A DNA stretch of 64,000 nucleotides from Rhizobium sp. 2MFCol3.1 (GCF_000377565.1 NZ_KB898355.1:372001-436000), one strand, 5' to 3'. Positions 10,555-22,320 are shown, numbered from the stretch's first letter. A program made the numbers and translations. Notes: generated from the sequence alone by a model not told the origin.

Positions 10555-10566
10555 CGCTTAGGCGTA

Positions 10567-10597
10567 AGGCGCGGACAGCGAAGGCAAGTCCGTGCCT
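10567..10597. terminator. Shared hairpin between nrdF and oxyR
   Basis: A 10-bp stem (10567-10576 with 10588-10597, one G-T wobble) has an 11-nt loop and is followed on the plus strand by TCCTTTAA. It sits between two convergent stop codons and probably terminates both transcripts. Confidence 0.6.
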
Positions 10598-10600
10598 CCT

Positions 10601-11557
10601 TTAACCTGCGATCAAACGTTGAGGTTCCCGTCTGCCGACGCCAGCAAGGTCTGCAAACTCGCTCGTCTTTCGAGCGCCGGCCTCGCGGACGATGTCGGCG
10701 ATGGGCCCGAATTGCGAGACCAGGGGATTGGTCTTGCGCCAGACCATGCCGATCGTGCGGAAGGGGCGGGGTTCCAGCAGGCGGAAGACGCTGACATCGG
10801 CCGAGCGCGTCTCGGTGCGCACCGCCATCTGCGGCAGCAGCGTTACGCCGATGCCGGCGCCCACCATCTGCACCAACGTGGTGAGCGAGCTTCCCTCCAT
10901 CAGTTCGCGGGGTGGGGCTGCGGCGATGTTGCAGAAGGACAGCGCCTGTTCGCGGAAGCAATGCCCTTCTTCAAGCAGCAGCAGCCGCATCTCATGCAGC
11001 ATTTCCGAGCTCGGAACCGGCTTGCCGGCATCCTCCAGCGGACGCACCAGAACGAACTCCTCATCGAAGAGCGGAATTTCCTCGAGCGTCGGTTCCGAGA
11101 CGGGCAGGGCGACGATCGCGGCATCGAGCCTTGCCTCGTGCAGGTCTTCGATCAGTCGCTGGGTCACCGCCTCGCGTGGGCGTGGGTCCAGCCCGGGGTA
11201 GCGCTGTGTCAGCGTCTTGATGACATCGGGCAGCAGATAGGGGGCAATCGTCGGAATGACGCCGATACGAAGTCGGCCCGCAAGCGTTGTCTGGGTGGCG
11301 CGCGCCAGTTCGGCCAGATCGTCTACGGAGCGCAGAATGCCGCGCACGCGTTCGGCGAACTCCTCGCCGAGGCTGGTCAGCCTGATCTGCCTGCCGCCTC
11401 GCTCCACCAGCGGCGCGCCGATCAATTCTTCAAGTTCGCGGATCTGCACGGATAGCGCCGGCTGGGAAATCGAGCAGGCTTCGGCTGCGCGGCCGAAATG
11501 CCCCAACCGCGCCAGGGCTTCGAAATAACGCAAGTGCTTCATCGATAGGCCGATCAT
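10601..11557 (-). CDS. oxyR: OxyR hydrogen-peroxide sensor, LysR family
   Basis: A 318-aa LysR-type regulator with an N-terminal winged helix-turn-helix (MKHLRYFEALARLGHFGRAA, then SISQPALSVQIRELE). The redox pair Cys200 and Cys209 lies in EEGHCFREQALSFC and corresponds to E. coli Cys199/Cys208, which supports OxyR rather than a generic LysR. It senses peroxide by disulphide formation and activates antioxidant genes. It is divergent from katG (162 bp between starts), the usual target arrangement. Other possible starts are at 11563 and 11542. Confidence 0.93.
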   Translation of the reverse strand: MIGLSMKHLRYFEALARLGHFGRAAEACSISQPALSVQIRELEELIGAPLVERGGRQIRLTSLGEEFAERVRGILRSVDDLAELARATQTTLAGRLRIGVIPTIAPYLLPDVIKTLTQRYPGLDPRPREAVTQRLIEDLHEARLDAAIVALPVSEPTLEEIPLFDEEFVLVRPLEDAGKPVPSSEMLHEMRLLLLEEGHCFREQALSFCNIAAAPPRELMEGSSLTTLVQMVGAGIGVTLLPQMAVRTETRSADVSVFRLLEPRPFRTIGMVWRKTNPLVSQFGPIADIVREAGARKTSEFADLAGVGRREPQRLIAG

Positions 11558-11571
11558 AACCAAAACCTATC
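11544..11571. promoter_or_regulatory. Possible OxyR-binding dyad between oxyR and katG
   Basis: GATAG (11544-11548) and CTATC (11567-11571) form a dyad separated by 18 bp, with an intervening ATAA at the 7-bp phase expected of OxyR tetramer sites (ATAG-N7-CTAT repeats). It overlaps the oxyR start, a common autoregulatory position. The match is partial. Confidence 0.35.
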
Positions 11572-11637
11572 AGACCCTTTAGAATATACAATTGGAATTT
11601 ATCGGGCGACTTGCTTATTCCCTATCTCGGGACTTGA

Positions 11638-13893
<2,256 letters not shown>

Positions 13894-13927
13894 CGGCGAA
13901 ACGGTTTAAAGCAGGTCTCGACAATGA

Positions 13928-13964
13928 CCTCCCGTGTGCCCAGCGCACGGGAGGTTTGTTATTT
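13928..13964 (+). terminator. Rho-independent terminator of katG
   Basis: A perfect 9-bp GC-rich stem (13928-13936 with 13946-13954) is followed by TTTGTTATTT, 35 bp after the katG stop. Confidence 0.85.
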
Positions 13965-14003
13965 GACGTATGGGCGATCGCGCTGCCTCGGCGCGGGCTA
14001 CGT

Positions 14004-14180
14004 CTATTTAGTTTTCTTGGAAGCACTTCCGGGGCGCTTGTCGTTTTGCGGTGCTGCCTTGTGCGCGGGATCTTTCCCGGCGTGCTCGCGCGCATGCGCT
14101 TCCGGGCCGGCAACGATGACACCATTCTGGTCCTCGTCGACGTGTTCCTTCGCGCGGCGGTTCGTAACGTCCTTGGCCAT
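14004..14180 (-). CDS. Small hydrophilic protein of unknown function
   Basis: A 58-aa, highly charged, Lys/His/Ala-rich protein beginning MAKDVTNRRAKEHVDEDQNG and ending in a basic tail (SASKKTK). There is no membrane segment or known domain. The ATG at 14180 has an excellent AGGAG at 9-nt spacing. A longer reading from 14264 adds unlikely sequence. The composition resembles small stress-associated or intrinsically disordered proteins of rhizobia, but the function is unknown. It is convergent with katG and separated from it by the katG terminator. Confidence 0.55.
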   Translation of the reverse strand: MAKDVTNRRAKEHVDEDQNGVIVAGPEAHAREHAGKDPAHKAAPQNDKRPGSASKKTK

Positions 14181-14343
14181 TGTTCCAGTCTCCTTTCGCG
14201 GCTCTCGCACGTTAATGACCGGACACGAGGCTTGTTCCATTAAGCGAAAAGAAAGCGCGCCCATCGTGGAGAAGGGCGCCTCGCCGTTGTCGGAGATGAT
14301 GGAAGTCGACTTGTATTCTCGTGACCGGTCGTCTCGGCGAGCT

Positions 14344-15147
14344 TTAATGCCGGGATGTGGCCTTGGTGCGGATTTCGGCCATGTCGGCTGTCACCCGCGA
14401 CGGCTCTTCGTTGGCCGGCATGTTCGCGGTGTCGCTAACGGCGTCGAGGGCACCGCCGATATCGGCCTGTAGTTCCGCGAAGAGCACGTCGAGATCGGGT
14501 TGAGCCGGTCCGGATTCGGCCACCAGCTCGAACGTCTTGCGCGCGGCGGGCTCCGAGGTGAGGCTCGCGACCAACACCTCGGCGATCTGTTGGCGGGCGA
14601 TCACGCCGTCGCTCGGTGTGCCCGACTGGCGCTTGTCACCCTGCAGGAAGACGAGCTTGTGCTGGTTGGCGTCGTTGTAGTCAAACCAGCCGGGGCGGAC
14701 GATGGTGTAGGAGAGGCCGCTCGCGCGGACCAGCCGCTCGGCTCGCCGCTTCCAATCATGCGATTCCGTCGCCAGATTGTAACTTCCCGTCCGGTTAGTC
14801 ACGCCGATGGCGGTCATCAGGGCGATGCGGACGTCGTTGCGATTGATCAGGGCCAGGATATTGCGGACGCCGCCGTAATCGACGGTCTCGGCGCCAATTT
14901 TTCCACCGCCGTCCGAACCATGCGTGAAGATCACGGCATCAATGTCTTCGACAGCAGCTTTCAAGCTGTCTGTATTGGTCAAGTCGCCGATGGCCAGTTC
15001 GACCTTGTGGCCAAACTGCCGGCCGCGGCCGGCGTCACGCACCAACGCGCGCACGTCAAATCCTTTTCGCTGAGCCTCTGCCACGACGAGGCGACCGATG
15101 CTGCCCGTCGCGCCAACAACCAGTACCTTGCGCATCTTGTCGCTCAT
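14344..15147 (-). CDS. NAD(P)-binding SDR (NmrA-like/atypical) family protein
   Basis: A 267-aa Rossmann-fold protein. The dinucleotide motif GATGSIGRLV (residues 12-21) is followed by RALVRDAGRGRQFG, the second-strand region of atypical SDRs (NmrA/HSCARG type). A dehydratase-type YxxxK is not clearly present. It may be a reductase or a redox-sensing NAD(P)H-binding protein. Its start lies one base past the end of the MFS gene, so the pair is one transcription unit with the exporter first. Confidence 0.8.
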   Translation of the reverse strand: MSDKMRKVLVVGATGSIGRLVVAEAQRKGFDVRALVRDAGRGRQFGHKVELAIGDLTNTDSLKAAVEDIDAVIFTHGSDGGGKIGAETVDYGGVRNILALINRNDVRIALMTAIGVTNRTGSYNLATESHDWKRRAERLVRASGLSYTIVRPGWFDYNDANQHKLVFLQGDKRQSGTPSDGVIARQQIAEVLVASLTSEPAARKTFELVAESGPAQPDLDVLFAELQADIGGALDAVSDTANMPANEEPSRVTADMAEIRTKATSRH

Positions 15148-15148
15148 A

Positions 15149-16402
15149 TCAGGTCCTTTCTGTTTCTCTCCGGGTCACCAAGATCGCGCATAATATGCAA
15201 CCAAGACCCATCACACCAATGACCCAGCCCATCGGCCAGGGCGTTCCATCCGAAAACAGGCCGACGAGGCCGGAGCCGGCGATGCCGCTCCCATATTGAA
15301 TTGCGCCGACCAGGGCAGAAACGGAGCCCGCCTGCTCCGGAAAATCGGAGAGAGCGCCGGCGATCGAATTGGCGACGATGAAGCCCGTCATCGAGACGAA
15401 CACCAGAAGAGGGATGAACAGTCCCCATAGCCCGCCGAAGCCAAAGTAGGAGGCAAGTGCGAGAGCGACGCCCGCGAGCATCGCAATGATCGCGCCACGG
15501 ATCAGGATCGTGTCCATTCCCAGCCGGTGAACCAGACGGGTATTCAGCAGATTGGTGATGACGATGCCGACGATCCCCGATCCAAAGAGCAGGCCGTAAT
15601 ATTCCGACGGAACGTGGTAATAGGTGATGAAAGCGAAGGGCGTTCCGGCGATGTAGGCGTACATGCCCGAATAAAAGAACGCACCCGCGCCGGCATAGCC
15701 GAGGATCCGGCGGTGGGTCAGCAGTTTGCCATATCGGCCGAACGCGCCGAGAAGCGGATCGTTGCGGCGCTTCTCGACCGGCAGGGTTTCTGGGAGGCTG
15801 AAGAGTGCCAGAAGGGTCGCGGCACCGAGAATGACAAGTGTCCAGAAGATCGCCCGCCAGCCAGCGACCGCTGCGATCTGGCCACCGAGGATCGGACCGA
15901 GAAGCGGTGCAATGGCCATGACTGCGATAAGCGTCGACAGCATCTGCGCGGCGCGCGCGCCCGTGAAGAGATCCCGGACCATGGCGCGTGACAGAACGAC
16001 GCCGGCGCATGCGCCGACCGCCTGGACGATCCGCCAGATTATGATGGCTTCAACGCTTTGCGACATGGCGCAGCCGGCTGAGCCGATGATGAACAGCACG
16101 AGGCCAGCCGCGACCGGCAACCGGCGTCCGTATTTGTCGCTGATGGCGCCCCAGATCAACTGCCCAAGGCTGAAGCCAATCAGGAAGCCGGAAATGGTGA
16201 ATTCAACACCTCCCGTACTCGCGCCTAGCGTTCGCGCCATTTCCGGCATGGCAGGAAGATAGAAGTCGGTCGAGATCGAGGCGAAGCCCATCAGCGCGCT
16301 GAGGATCGCAAGGATGTACCAAGGGCTTGAACGCTGAACGACGATTTCGCTCGCGTCGCCGAAGGACACGGTTTCTGTTTCGGATGACATGGTAAGCTTC
16401 AA
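15149..16402 (-). CDS. Bcr/CflA family multidrug efflux MFS transporter
   Basis: A 417-aa, 12-helix major facilitator protein. Bcr/CflA hallmarks are visible: FASISTDFYLPAMPEMARTL in TM1 (about 40-60), the loop motif GAISDKYGRR (about 85-94) and IWRIVQAVGACAGVVLSRAM in TM4 (about 120-140). It probably exports small drugs or metabolites by proton antiport. The gene shares a transcription unit with the SDR downstream and is divergent from the siderophore ABC operon. An in-frame ATG 12 bp downstream (MSSETETV) is an alternative start. Confidence 0.9.
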   Translation of the reverse strand: MKLTMSSETETVSFGDASEIVVQRSSPWYILAILSALMGFASISTDFYLPAMPEMARTLGASTGGVEFTISGFLIGFSLGQLIWGAISDKYGRRLPVAAGLVLFIIGSAGCAMSQSVEAIIIWRIVQAVGACAGVVLSRAMVRDLFTGARAAQMLSTLIAVMAIAPLLGPILGGQIAAVAGWRAIFWTLVILGAATLLALFSLPETLPVEKRRNDPLLGAFGRYGKLLTHRRILGYAGAGAFFYSGMYAYIAGTPFAFITYYHVPSEYYGLLFGSGIVGIVITNLLNTRLVHRLGMDTILIRGAIIAMLAGVALALASYFGFGGLWGLFIPLLVFVSMTGFIVANSIAGALSDFPEQAGSVSALVGAIQYGSGIAGSGLVGLFSDGTPWPMGWVIGVMGLGCILCAILVTRRETERT

Positions 16403-16660
16403 TGCCCGTTCGTCTTGTTCGGCATCCCGGATCGCACTGTCGCGACGGTGCGGAGTCTGGGATCACGATAGGGCTGAATTTAGCGGCAATCATTCCAGTT
16501 GATTAGATACTGGCTCCGGGATGAACTTATGCTCTGCATTCATATAACCGCGCCGGCAACAGGCGAATATGCCGCTCGCAGCTGACGGCTCAAAAAGTTG
16601 ATTGCGAAACTCCGCTTTCGATACTAAACGGGTAGTGACGATTAGCTGGAGGAGGTCGGC

Positions 16661-17626
16661 ATGGCGAGCACACGTAACTTCGCAACCCTGTTTGGAATGA
16701 TTGCATTTCTGCTCGCAGGCGCGAGCTATGCCGAGGACGCCAAGACCGTGACTGTCAAGGATGACCGTGGCGTCGAGGTCCAGGTGCCGGCTCAGCCGAA
16801 GCGGATTGCATCGATTTCCTATTTCGCCGACGATGTCGCGCTTGCGCTTGGCATCAAGCCCGTTGCGAGCACCTATATGGTTGCCGATCGCGCACCCGAC
16901 TTTCTCCTGGGACTGACCAAGGATGCAAAGCAGATCGGCCAGCGTGCCAAGCCCAATCTGGAGCTTCTATCCGAAGCAAAGCCCGACCTCATTGTAGCAA
17001 TCAAGCGATACACGGTCGGCAACGCGCCGCAGCTTGAAAAGATCGCGCCCTATGTCGCCTACAACATGGAACTGCTCGACGGCAGCGACAAGGAGATCGC
17101 CGAGCTGTCGAAAATCCTTGGCCAGCCCGAACGTGGCATTGAGCTGAACAAGTCGTTCCGCGCCCACCTCGCCGAGACCGCCGAAAAGGCGCCAAAGGAC
17201 GTGCATCCGAGATACGCGATCATGTGGGGCGGCGAGGTGCCGTTCGCGTTCCACGACGAGAACACTTCCGCGTCGATCCTTAATGCCATTGGCGGCCAGA
17301 ACATCGCCGGGCCGATGTCTGCTGGCGGCGAGTTCGGTATCGATCTCAGCCTTGAAACCATGCTCGAGAAGGACCCAGAGGTTCTCTTCATTTATGATTA
17401 CGGTCCGGATCGTCCGCATGAGAACAATCCGATCTGGAGCCAGCTTACCGCCGTCAAGAACAAGCGCGTCTACTATGTCGGCGATCTATGGGTGGAGACC
17501 AATGGCCCGATCGCCCGCGAAATCGTCTTGCGCGAAGCTGCTCACTATCTCTACCCCGACGCCTTCCCGGCGGTCGATGTGAAGACGGAAGCCGCAAAGC
17601 TGATCCCGGCCACGATTCAGAACTGA
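16661..17626 (+). CDS. Iron-siderophore ABC transporter, periplasmic binding protein
   Basis: A 321-aa class III periplasmic binding protein (FecB/FhuD type) with a signal peptide ending near ASYAEDA. It has the family opening VTVKDDRGVEVQVPAQPKRI (about 29-48) followed by ASISYFADDVALALGIKP, and ends with the C-lobe segment seen in Fe-siderophore binders. There is a strong GGAGGAGG ribosome-binding site. It is the first of four genes with two FecCD-type permeases and an ATPase. No TonB receptor is adjacent, and no clear iron-responsive operator was found in the 258-bp upstream gap. The exact ligand (ferric siderophore, haem or cobalamin) is undetermined. Confidence 0.88.
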   Translation: MASTRNFATLFGMIAFLLAGASYAEDAKTVTVKDDRGVEVQVPAQPKRIASISYFADDVALALGIKPVASTYMVADRAPDFLLGLTKDAKQIGQRAKPNLELLSEAKPDLIVAIKRYTVGNAPQLEKIAPYVAYNMELLDGSDKEIAELSKILGQPERGIELNKSFRAHLAETAEKAPKDVHPRYAIMWGGEVPFAFHDENTSASILNAIGGQNIAGPMSAGGEFGIDLSLETMLEKDPEVLFIYDYGPDRPHENNPIWSQLTAVKNKRVYYVGDLWVETNGPIAREIVLREAAHYLYPDAFPAVDVKTEAAKLIPATIQN

Positions 17627-17636
17627 CAAGCCGATC

Positions 17637-18650
17637 GTGACAGCCATGGACGCCAGGAGATCCCTGATTGCGATGACACTCATCGCAATCGCGACGGCGA
17701 TGGTCATTTGCCTCGGGCTTCTGCCCGGCGCTAAAATGCTGTCGGTCGGGGCGGTGCTCCGCGTATTGCTGGAGCCCGATGGAAAGATCGATTCCATTCT
17801 CGTCTGGACATTGAGGCTACCCCGAAGCCTTGACGCCGCGGTGGCAGGAGCGGGGCTGGCCGTCTCCGGCTACCTGCTGCAAACGCTGACCAGGAACCCG
17901 CTCGCCGATCCCGGCATCACGGGGGTGACGGCCGGGGCCATCGCGCCGATCGTGGTTTTCTTCGTGTTCGTGCCGTCTCTCTCGTCGGCCTACTACCCTC
18001 TGGTTGGCCTATTGGGCGGGACCGCTGCTGCTCTGGTAACGTTCTGGGTTGCGCGCGGCGGAAACGGACGCCCGCTGCATCTGGCGCTTGGCGGCCTCAG
18101 TGTCTCGCTCTTTCTCGGTGCGATCACGATCTATGTTCTGTTGCGCGCCGGTCCCCAATCGACGGCATTGCTGTTTTGGATATCCGGCGGCTTCTCCGGC
18201 CGGACATGGTCTCACCTGGTGCTGATGCTGCCATGGGTCATCACCGGCGTAGCAGGGGCGCTGGCTCTTCACCGCGTAATCTCGATGTTTTCGCTGAGCG
18301 ACCATGCCGCTGCGGGCATGGGCGTTCAATTGCGCCTGTGGAAGCCGGTGCTGCTGATCCTCGGGATCTGTCCCGTGGCCGGCGTCGCGCCGGTCGCCGG
18401 TCCGGTCGCGTTTGTCGGTCTCGCGGCGCCGCACATCGCCCGGCTGTTGCGCCCGGCAAGTACCATTTGGGAGATCGGCATCACGGCGGCGATCGGGGCG
18501 CTGATCGTCTCGACCGCCGACCTCATTGCGCGCACGGTAGCCATTCCAAAGGAATTGCCTGTCGGCATCATGACCGCGCTGTTGGGCGGCCCGATCTTCG
18601 TCTATCTCATCCAGCGCGGCCGCCTGGATTTCCAAGGTGACACGACATGA
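17637..18650 (+). CDS. FecCD family ABC transporter permease (first)
   Basis: A 337-aa polytopic permease of the FecCD/BtuC family, with about nine or ten helices. LRLPRSLDAAVAGAGLAVSG (about 57-76) and QTLTRNPLADPGITGVTAGA (about 80-99) are family signatures, and GPVAFVGLAAPHIARLL (about 257-273) is the conserved late loop. It starts with GTG at 17637 (an ATG at 17646 is possible) and overlaps the next permease by 4 bp. It forms a heterodimeric channel with that protein. Confidence 0.9.
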   Translation: MTAMDARRSLIAMTLIAIATAMVICLGLLPGAKMLSVGAVLRVLLEPDGKIDSILVWTLRLPRSLDAAVAGAGLAVSGYLLQTLTRNPLADPGITGVTAGAIAPIVVFFVFVPSLSSAYYPLVGLLGGTAAALVTFWVARGGNGRPLHLALGGLSVSLFLGAITIYVLLRAGPQSTALLFWISGGFSGRTWSHLVLMLPWVITGVAGALALHRVISMFSLSDHAAAGMGVQLRLWKPVLLILGICPVAGVAPVAGPVAFVGLAAPHIARLLRPASTIWEIGITAAIGALIVSTADLIARTVAIPKELPVGIMTALLGGPIFVYLIQRGRLDFQGDTT

Positions 18651-19681
18651 CGGCGGGCGTGACGAGCACAACGCAGGCAAGGCCGTGGATATTACCGGTC
18701 TCGATATCACTCGTCGTCGCATCTTTCCTCGCGGCAGTGCTTCTCGGGGTAGTGGATATCCCGGCGCGCGACGTCATAGCCGTGTTCAGTGGAAACGGTT
18801 CGCCGGAAGCGAAATCGATCATTCTCGATCTTCGCCTGCCGCGGATCGCGACGGGCATCCTTGCCGGCATTCAGTTCGCGCTGGCGGGGTATCTCTTGCA
18901 GACGATTACCCGCAACCCTCTGGCCGATCCATCCCTCATGGGCGTCTCCCAAGGGGCCACGCTGACGGTCACCATCTTCCTGCTGTTCACCGTCTACATC
19001 TTCAATCCGGGCTCGAATACGCTGGCAGAACTGCCGATCGCGTGGCTTCCGGTAGCGGGCACGGTGGGCGGCATGGCGGCCGGTGGTCTCATCTATCTCA
19101 TGGCCTTCCGGCTTGAACTCAGCCCGTTGCGCATCACGCTGTGCGGCATCGCGATCGGCGCGGTTCTGCACGCCCTTGCGATTGGCCTCATCGCGGGGTG
19201 GGGATCGGCACGCATCGAGATCATCCTCGAATGGCTATCCGGCAGCCTGTATGCGCGGACATGGGATCACGCCTTGTTCCTCTTGCCCTTCACAGTTGCC
19301 GGACTGGCCGTCCTGCCGGTCATCTACCGGCCACTATCGATCCTGCAATTCGATCCCACGGTCGCCCGATCGTTCGGCCTTTCCTATCGCAAGCAGTTCT
19401 CGCTTGTGCTGCTGATCTCCTGCGCGTTGGCCGCAAGTGCTGTCGGCGCGGTCGGGCCGATCGTTTTCGTCGGGCTGGTGGTGCCGCATCTGGCGCGGTT
19501 CCTCGGCGGACGCCATTTCTCGCTTGTGCTGTCGCTCACCATCGTGCTGGGCGCGGTTATCGTTACGCTCGGCGATCTTGTCGGGCGCTTGGCTGGCGGG
19601 GCGGAGGAAGTGCCGATCGGCGTCGTCACCGCCATCCTCGGCGTCCCCGTGTTGATCGCCCTCCTTCGTAAGCTTCCGTGA
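18647..19681 (+). CDS. FecCD family ABC transporter permease (second)
   Basis: A 344-aa permease, partner of the preceding one. LRLPRIATGILAGIQFALAG and QTITRNPLADPSLMGVSQGA mark the FecCD fold, and GPIVFVGLVVPHLARFLGG is the coupling-loop region that contacts the ATPase. Its ATG overlaps the upstream stop (ATGA). The ATPase gene follows within 8 bp, consistent with one polycistronic importer. Confidence 0.9.
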   Translation: MTAGVTSTTQARPWILPVSISLVVASFLAAVLLGVVDIPARDVIAVFSGNGSPEAKSIILDLRLPRIATGILAGIQFALAGYLLQTITRNPLADPSLMGVSQGATLTVTIFLLFTVYIFNPGSNTLAELPIAWLPVAGTVGGMAAGGLIYLMAFRLELSPLRITLCGIAIGAVLHALAIGLIAGWGSARIEIILEWLSGSLYARTWDHALFLLPFTVAGLAVLPVIYRPLSILQFDPTVARSFGLSYRKQFSLVLLISCALAASAVGAVGPIVFVGLVVPHLARFLGGRHFSLVLSLTIVLGAVIVTLGDLVGRLAGGAEEVPIGVVTAILGVPVLIALLRKLP

Positions 19682-19689
19682 GGCCCGGC

Positions 19690-20487
19690 ATGCCCCTTTC
19701 TTGCACCCAACTATCGGTCCAATACGGTCGGCGGACGGCGCTGAGCGAGTTCGACCTCTCTCTGGAAAAAGGCGAGATCCGCGCGCTTATTGGCCCCAAT
19801 GGCTCGGGAAAGAGCACGGCGCTCCAAGCGCTCGCGGGATTACTTGCCCCTTCGCAGGGCGAAGCGAGGATCGACGGCACGGTGGTCTCGAAGATGTCAC
19901 GCCGCGCGATCGCCAAAAGGCTCGCATTCCTGCCGCAGCAGCCGACGGCTCCCGACGAAATGACAGTCGCCCAGCTTGTTCGACAGGGCCGGTTTCCGCA
20001 CGTCGGGCTGTTTCGTTCCTATAAGGCCGAGGACGAGCGCGCGATCGAATGGGCGATCGAAAGCACCGGCCTCGCAAGACTTGCCGACCGGGCGCTACAG
20101 GAACTGTCCGGCGGCGAGCGGCAGCGCGCCTGGATTTCGGCCGCGTTGGCGCAGGAAGCCGGTATCCTCTTGCTCGACGAGCCGACATCTTTCCTCGATA
20201 TCGGCTACCAGGTCGAAGTGCTTGATCTCGTTCATCGCCTCAGCCGGGAGCGAGGGGTGACGATCGTCATGGCGATCCATGACATCAATCAGGCGATCGC
20301 CGTCAGCGACCGGATCACGCTGCTTGAGCGCGGCGAATTGCGCTTCGACGGCGAGCCGAGGGCGCTGGCGGAAAGTGGTTTAATCGAAAGCACTTTCCGG
20401 GTTCGCGGGCAGTTCGTCGAGGTGGGCGCCGGCAAGCCGCCGCATTTCGATGTCGAGCTTACGCGGCTCCAGCGTTCCGACCCTTGA
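19690..20487 (+). CDS. FecE/FhuC-type ABC transporter ATP-binding protein
   Basis: A 265-aa ATPase energising the siderophore-type importer. Walker A GPNGSGKST (about 35-43), Q-loop LPQQPTAPDEMTV, signature LSGGERQRAWISAAL (about 136-150) and Walker B ILLLDEPTSFLD (about 160-171) are complete. The ATG at 19690 has GAGG at 6-nt spacing; a GTG at 19678 overlapping the upstream stop is possible. The 3' end overlaps the convergent methyltransferase gene by 29 bp. Confidence 0.92.
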   Translation: MPLSCTQLSVQYGRRTALSEFDLSLEKGEIRALIGPNGSGKSTALQALAGLLAPSQGEARIDGTVVSKMSRRAIAKRLAFLPQQPTAPDEMTVAQLVRQGRFPHVGLFRSYKAEDERAIEWAIESTGLARLADRALQELSGGERQRAWISAALAQEAGILLLDEPTSFLDIGYQVEVLDLVHRLSRERGVTIVMAIHDINQAIAVSDRITLLERGELRFDGEPRALAESGLIESTFRVRGQFVEVGAGKPPHFDVELTRLQRSDP

Positions 20488-21157
20488 CCAGGCGGAAGAC
20501 GATCTTCGTCTGGGTATAGTAATCGAGCGCGTCCGCGAAATCCGGCGTCCAGCCATCGGCGATGAAGGGGATGAAACCGTCATATTCGAGCTTGCGGCCG
20601 GAAACTTCGAAGCCCGCCTTGGCGAAGGCTCGCCCGTAGTCTGAAATTGAACGGTCCTGCACGACGGTGTTGGTTTTCTTGGCCACCAGCTCGCGCCATT
20701 TCGGCCACAGCGGATTGTCGGTGTGGCAACCGGTGACGGCGTAGTAGACGCCGCCAGGCTTCAGCGCCTTGAAGATGTCGTCCGCGTGGGCATCAATGTC
20801 CTCCACCAGGTAAATGACCTCGTGGCTGATCGCGAGATCGAATTCCTCGACCCATCCTTCCAGCGAGCCGCCGACCGCGTGCTGAACGGGGATGTTGCCC
20901 TTGAAAGCTTCCGCCTTTGCGATCGAGTGCTCGGCTATATCGATGCCGAGCGCCTTGCGGAACGGGCGGATCGCATAGAGGTGACGCAGCAGGCCGCCTT
21001 GATTGCAGCCGTAATCGAGGACGCTCTTCTCGGAAAGATCGCGCTCGACGATGAGGTCGATCAGATGCCGCCAGATCGGAGCATGACCATCGGACATGCG
21101 ATCCTCGGCATCGGGGTCCACATACCAAGTGGTGATGGTTTTGGCATTCTGACTCAT
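20459..21157 (-). CDS. Class I SAM-dependent methyltransferase
   Basis: A 232-aa methyltransferase. SAM-binding motif I is VLDYGCNQGGLLRHL (about 42-56), the following acidic strand is KALGIDIAEHSIAKA and the motif IV region is FDLAISHEVIYLVEDIDAHA. The target is unknown. Its stop lies inside the end of the convergent ABC ATPase gene. It could modify a siderophore or a small molecule, but only proximity suggests that. Confidence 0.8.
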   Translation of the reverse strand: MSQNAKTITTWYVDPDAEDRMSDGHAPIWRHLIDLIVERDLSEKSVLDYGCNQGGLLRHLYAIRPFRKALGIDIAEHSIAKAEAFKGNIPVQHAVGGSLEGWVEEFDLAISHEVIYLVEDIDAHADDIFKALKPGGVYYAVTGCHTDNPLWPKWRELVAKKTNTVVQDRSISDYGRAFAKAGFEVSGRKLEYDGFIPFIADGWTPDFADALDYYTQTKIVFRLVKGRNAGAA

Positions 21158-21240
21158 CCCTGGCTCCCAAGAGTGCTTTGCTTACAGTCTCTTAGCCCAC
21201 GCAGACCGGCATGTGTAGGAAAAACGTCCCGTCTTGATGA

Positions 21241-22143
21241 TCAAGCGGAAGGCGAGCGATACTTCAGAGCGTCAATCAAGAGCCGCATTGCCGGGGATGC
21301 GGCGCGATGCGCTGGAAAGTAGAGGTGATATCCGTCGAAGGGTTGGCACCAGTCGTCAAGCACCTGGACCAGCGATCCGGCCTCCAGATAGGACGAGACG
21401 GCGCTTTCGACGAGAAATCCAATGCCATGGCCGGCCAAAGCCGCCTTCAGCGCCAAGGATGAATTATTCACCGTCAGTTGGCCCTCGACCCGTGTCTTGA
21501 TCTCGCGACCGTCCTTTTCGAACTCCCAGGCGTAGACGCCACCCGACGCGACAAAGCGCATGTTGATGCACCGGTGTCGAGTGAGGTCAGCCGGCGTCTC
21601 GGGCACGCCATACCGCGCGAGGTAGTCGGGCGAGGCAAAGGCGATCATCCGCAATTTTGGTCCGATCCTGACGGCGATCATATCCTTCTCTACCCGCTCG
21701 CCCAAGCGCACGCCTGCATCGAAACGTTCGGCGACGATGTCAACCAAACCGTTGCTGATATTCAGTTCGACGTTGATGTCAGGATAGGCCGCCGTCAGCC
21801 GGGAGACCGCTGGCCAAACGATTGTTTCCGCCGCGTGTTCCGTCAGCGAGATGCGGATCGTGCCCGCCGGCTTGTCCTTGAGTTCCAACAACTCGGTCAT
21901 CCTGTCATCGACGCTTTCGAAGGCGGGCGCCAGGACCTCGAGAAGCTTTTCTCCGGCGGCGGTGGGCGCGATGCTGCGGGTGGTGCGCGCTAGAAGCCGT
22001 ATCCCGAGACGCGCCTCGAGCCGGCGGATGCTGTGGCTTATGCCCGATTGCGACAGACCGAGCTGTGCCGCAGCTGCGGTAAAGCTCGATTGCTGCGCCA
22101 CGACCAGGAACACCGCGAGGTCGGAGATATCTTCCCTTTTCAA
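21241..22143 (-). CDS. LysR family transcriptional regulator (paralogue A)
   Basis: A LysR regulator with helix-turn-helix FTAAAAQLGLSQSGISHSIR near the N-terminus and a substrate-binding domain containing DIVAERFDAGVRLGERVEKD. It closely resembles the regulator at 23780-24673 throughout. The start is uncertain: a TTG at 22143 has AGGGA 8 nt upstream and gives 300 aa like the paralogue; an ATG at 22182 has no clear ribosome-binding site. It is divergent from the MFS exporter gene at 22321, which it probably controls. Confidence 0.85.
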   Translation of the reverse strand: MKREDISDLAVFLVVAQQSSFTAAAAQLGLSQSGISHSIRRLEARLGIRLLARTTRSIAPTAAGEKLLEVLAPAFESVDDRMTELLELKDKPAGTIRISLTEHAAETIVWPAVSRLTAAYPDINVELNISNGLVDIVAERFDAGVRLGERVEKDMIAVRIGPKLRMIAFASPDYLARYGVPETPADLTRHRCINMRFVASGGVYAWEFEKDGREIKTRVEGQLTVNNSSLALKAALAGHGIGFLVESAVSSYLEAGSLVQVLDDWCQPFDGYHLYFPAHRAASPAMRLLIDALKYRSPSA

Positions 22144-22320
22144 CTGTCCATTCCCTGATCTCTTTTCATGACTGTTAGTCATAAGGCTGATCAGCATTCG
22201 GCGTCTAATTAATTTATCGCGACCGGTTATACTCCGTCGGGAAACTGGCAGCCCGCCGCCACGTCCGACGTATAGGCGACGATACGCGGGCATTCATCAT
22301 CCCCCGGAACACCGACAATC

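Noticed and set aside
16500..16660. Iron-responsive operator upstream of the siderophore ABC operon
   Set aside because: I searched for TGA-N9-TCA and Fur-like palindromes and found no convincing match.
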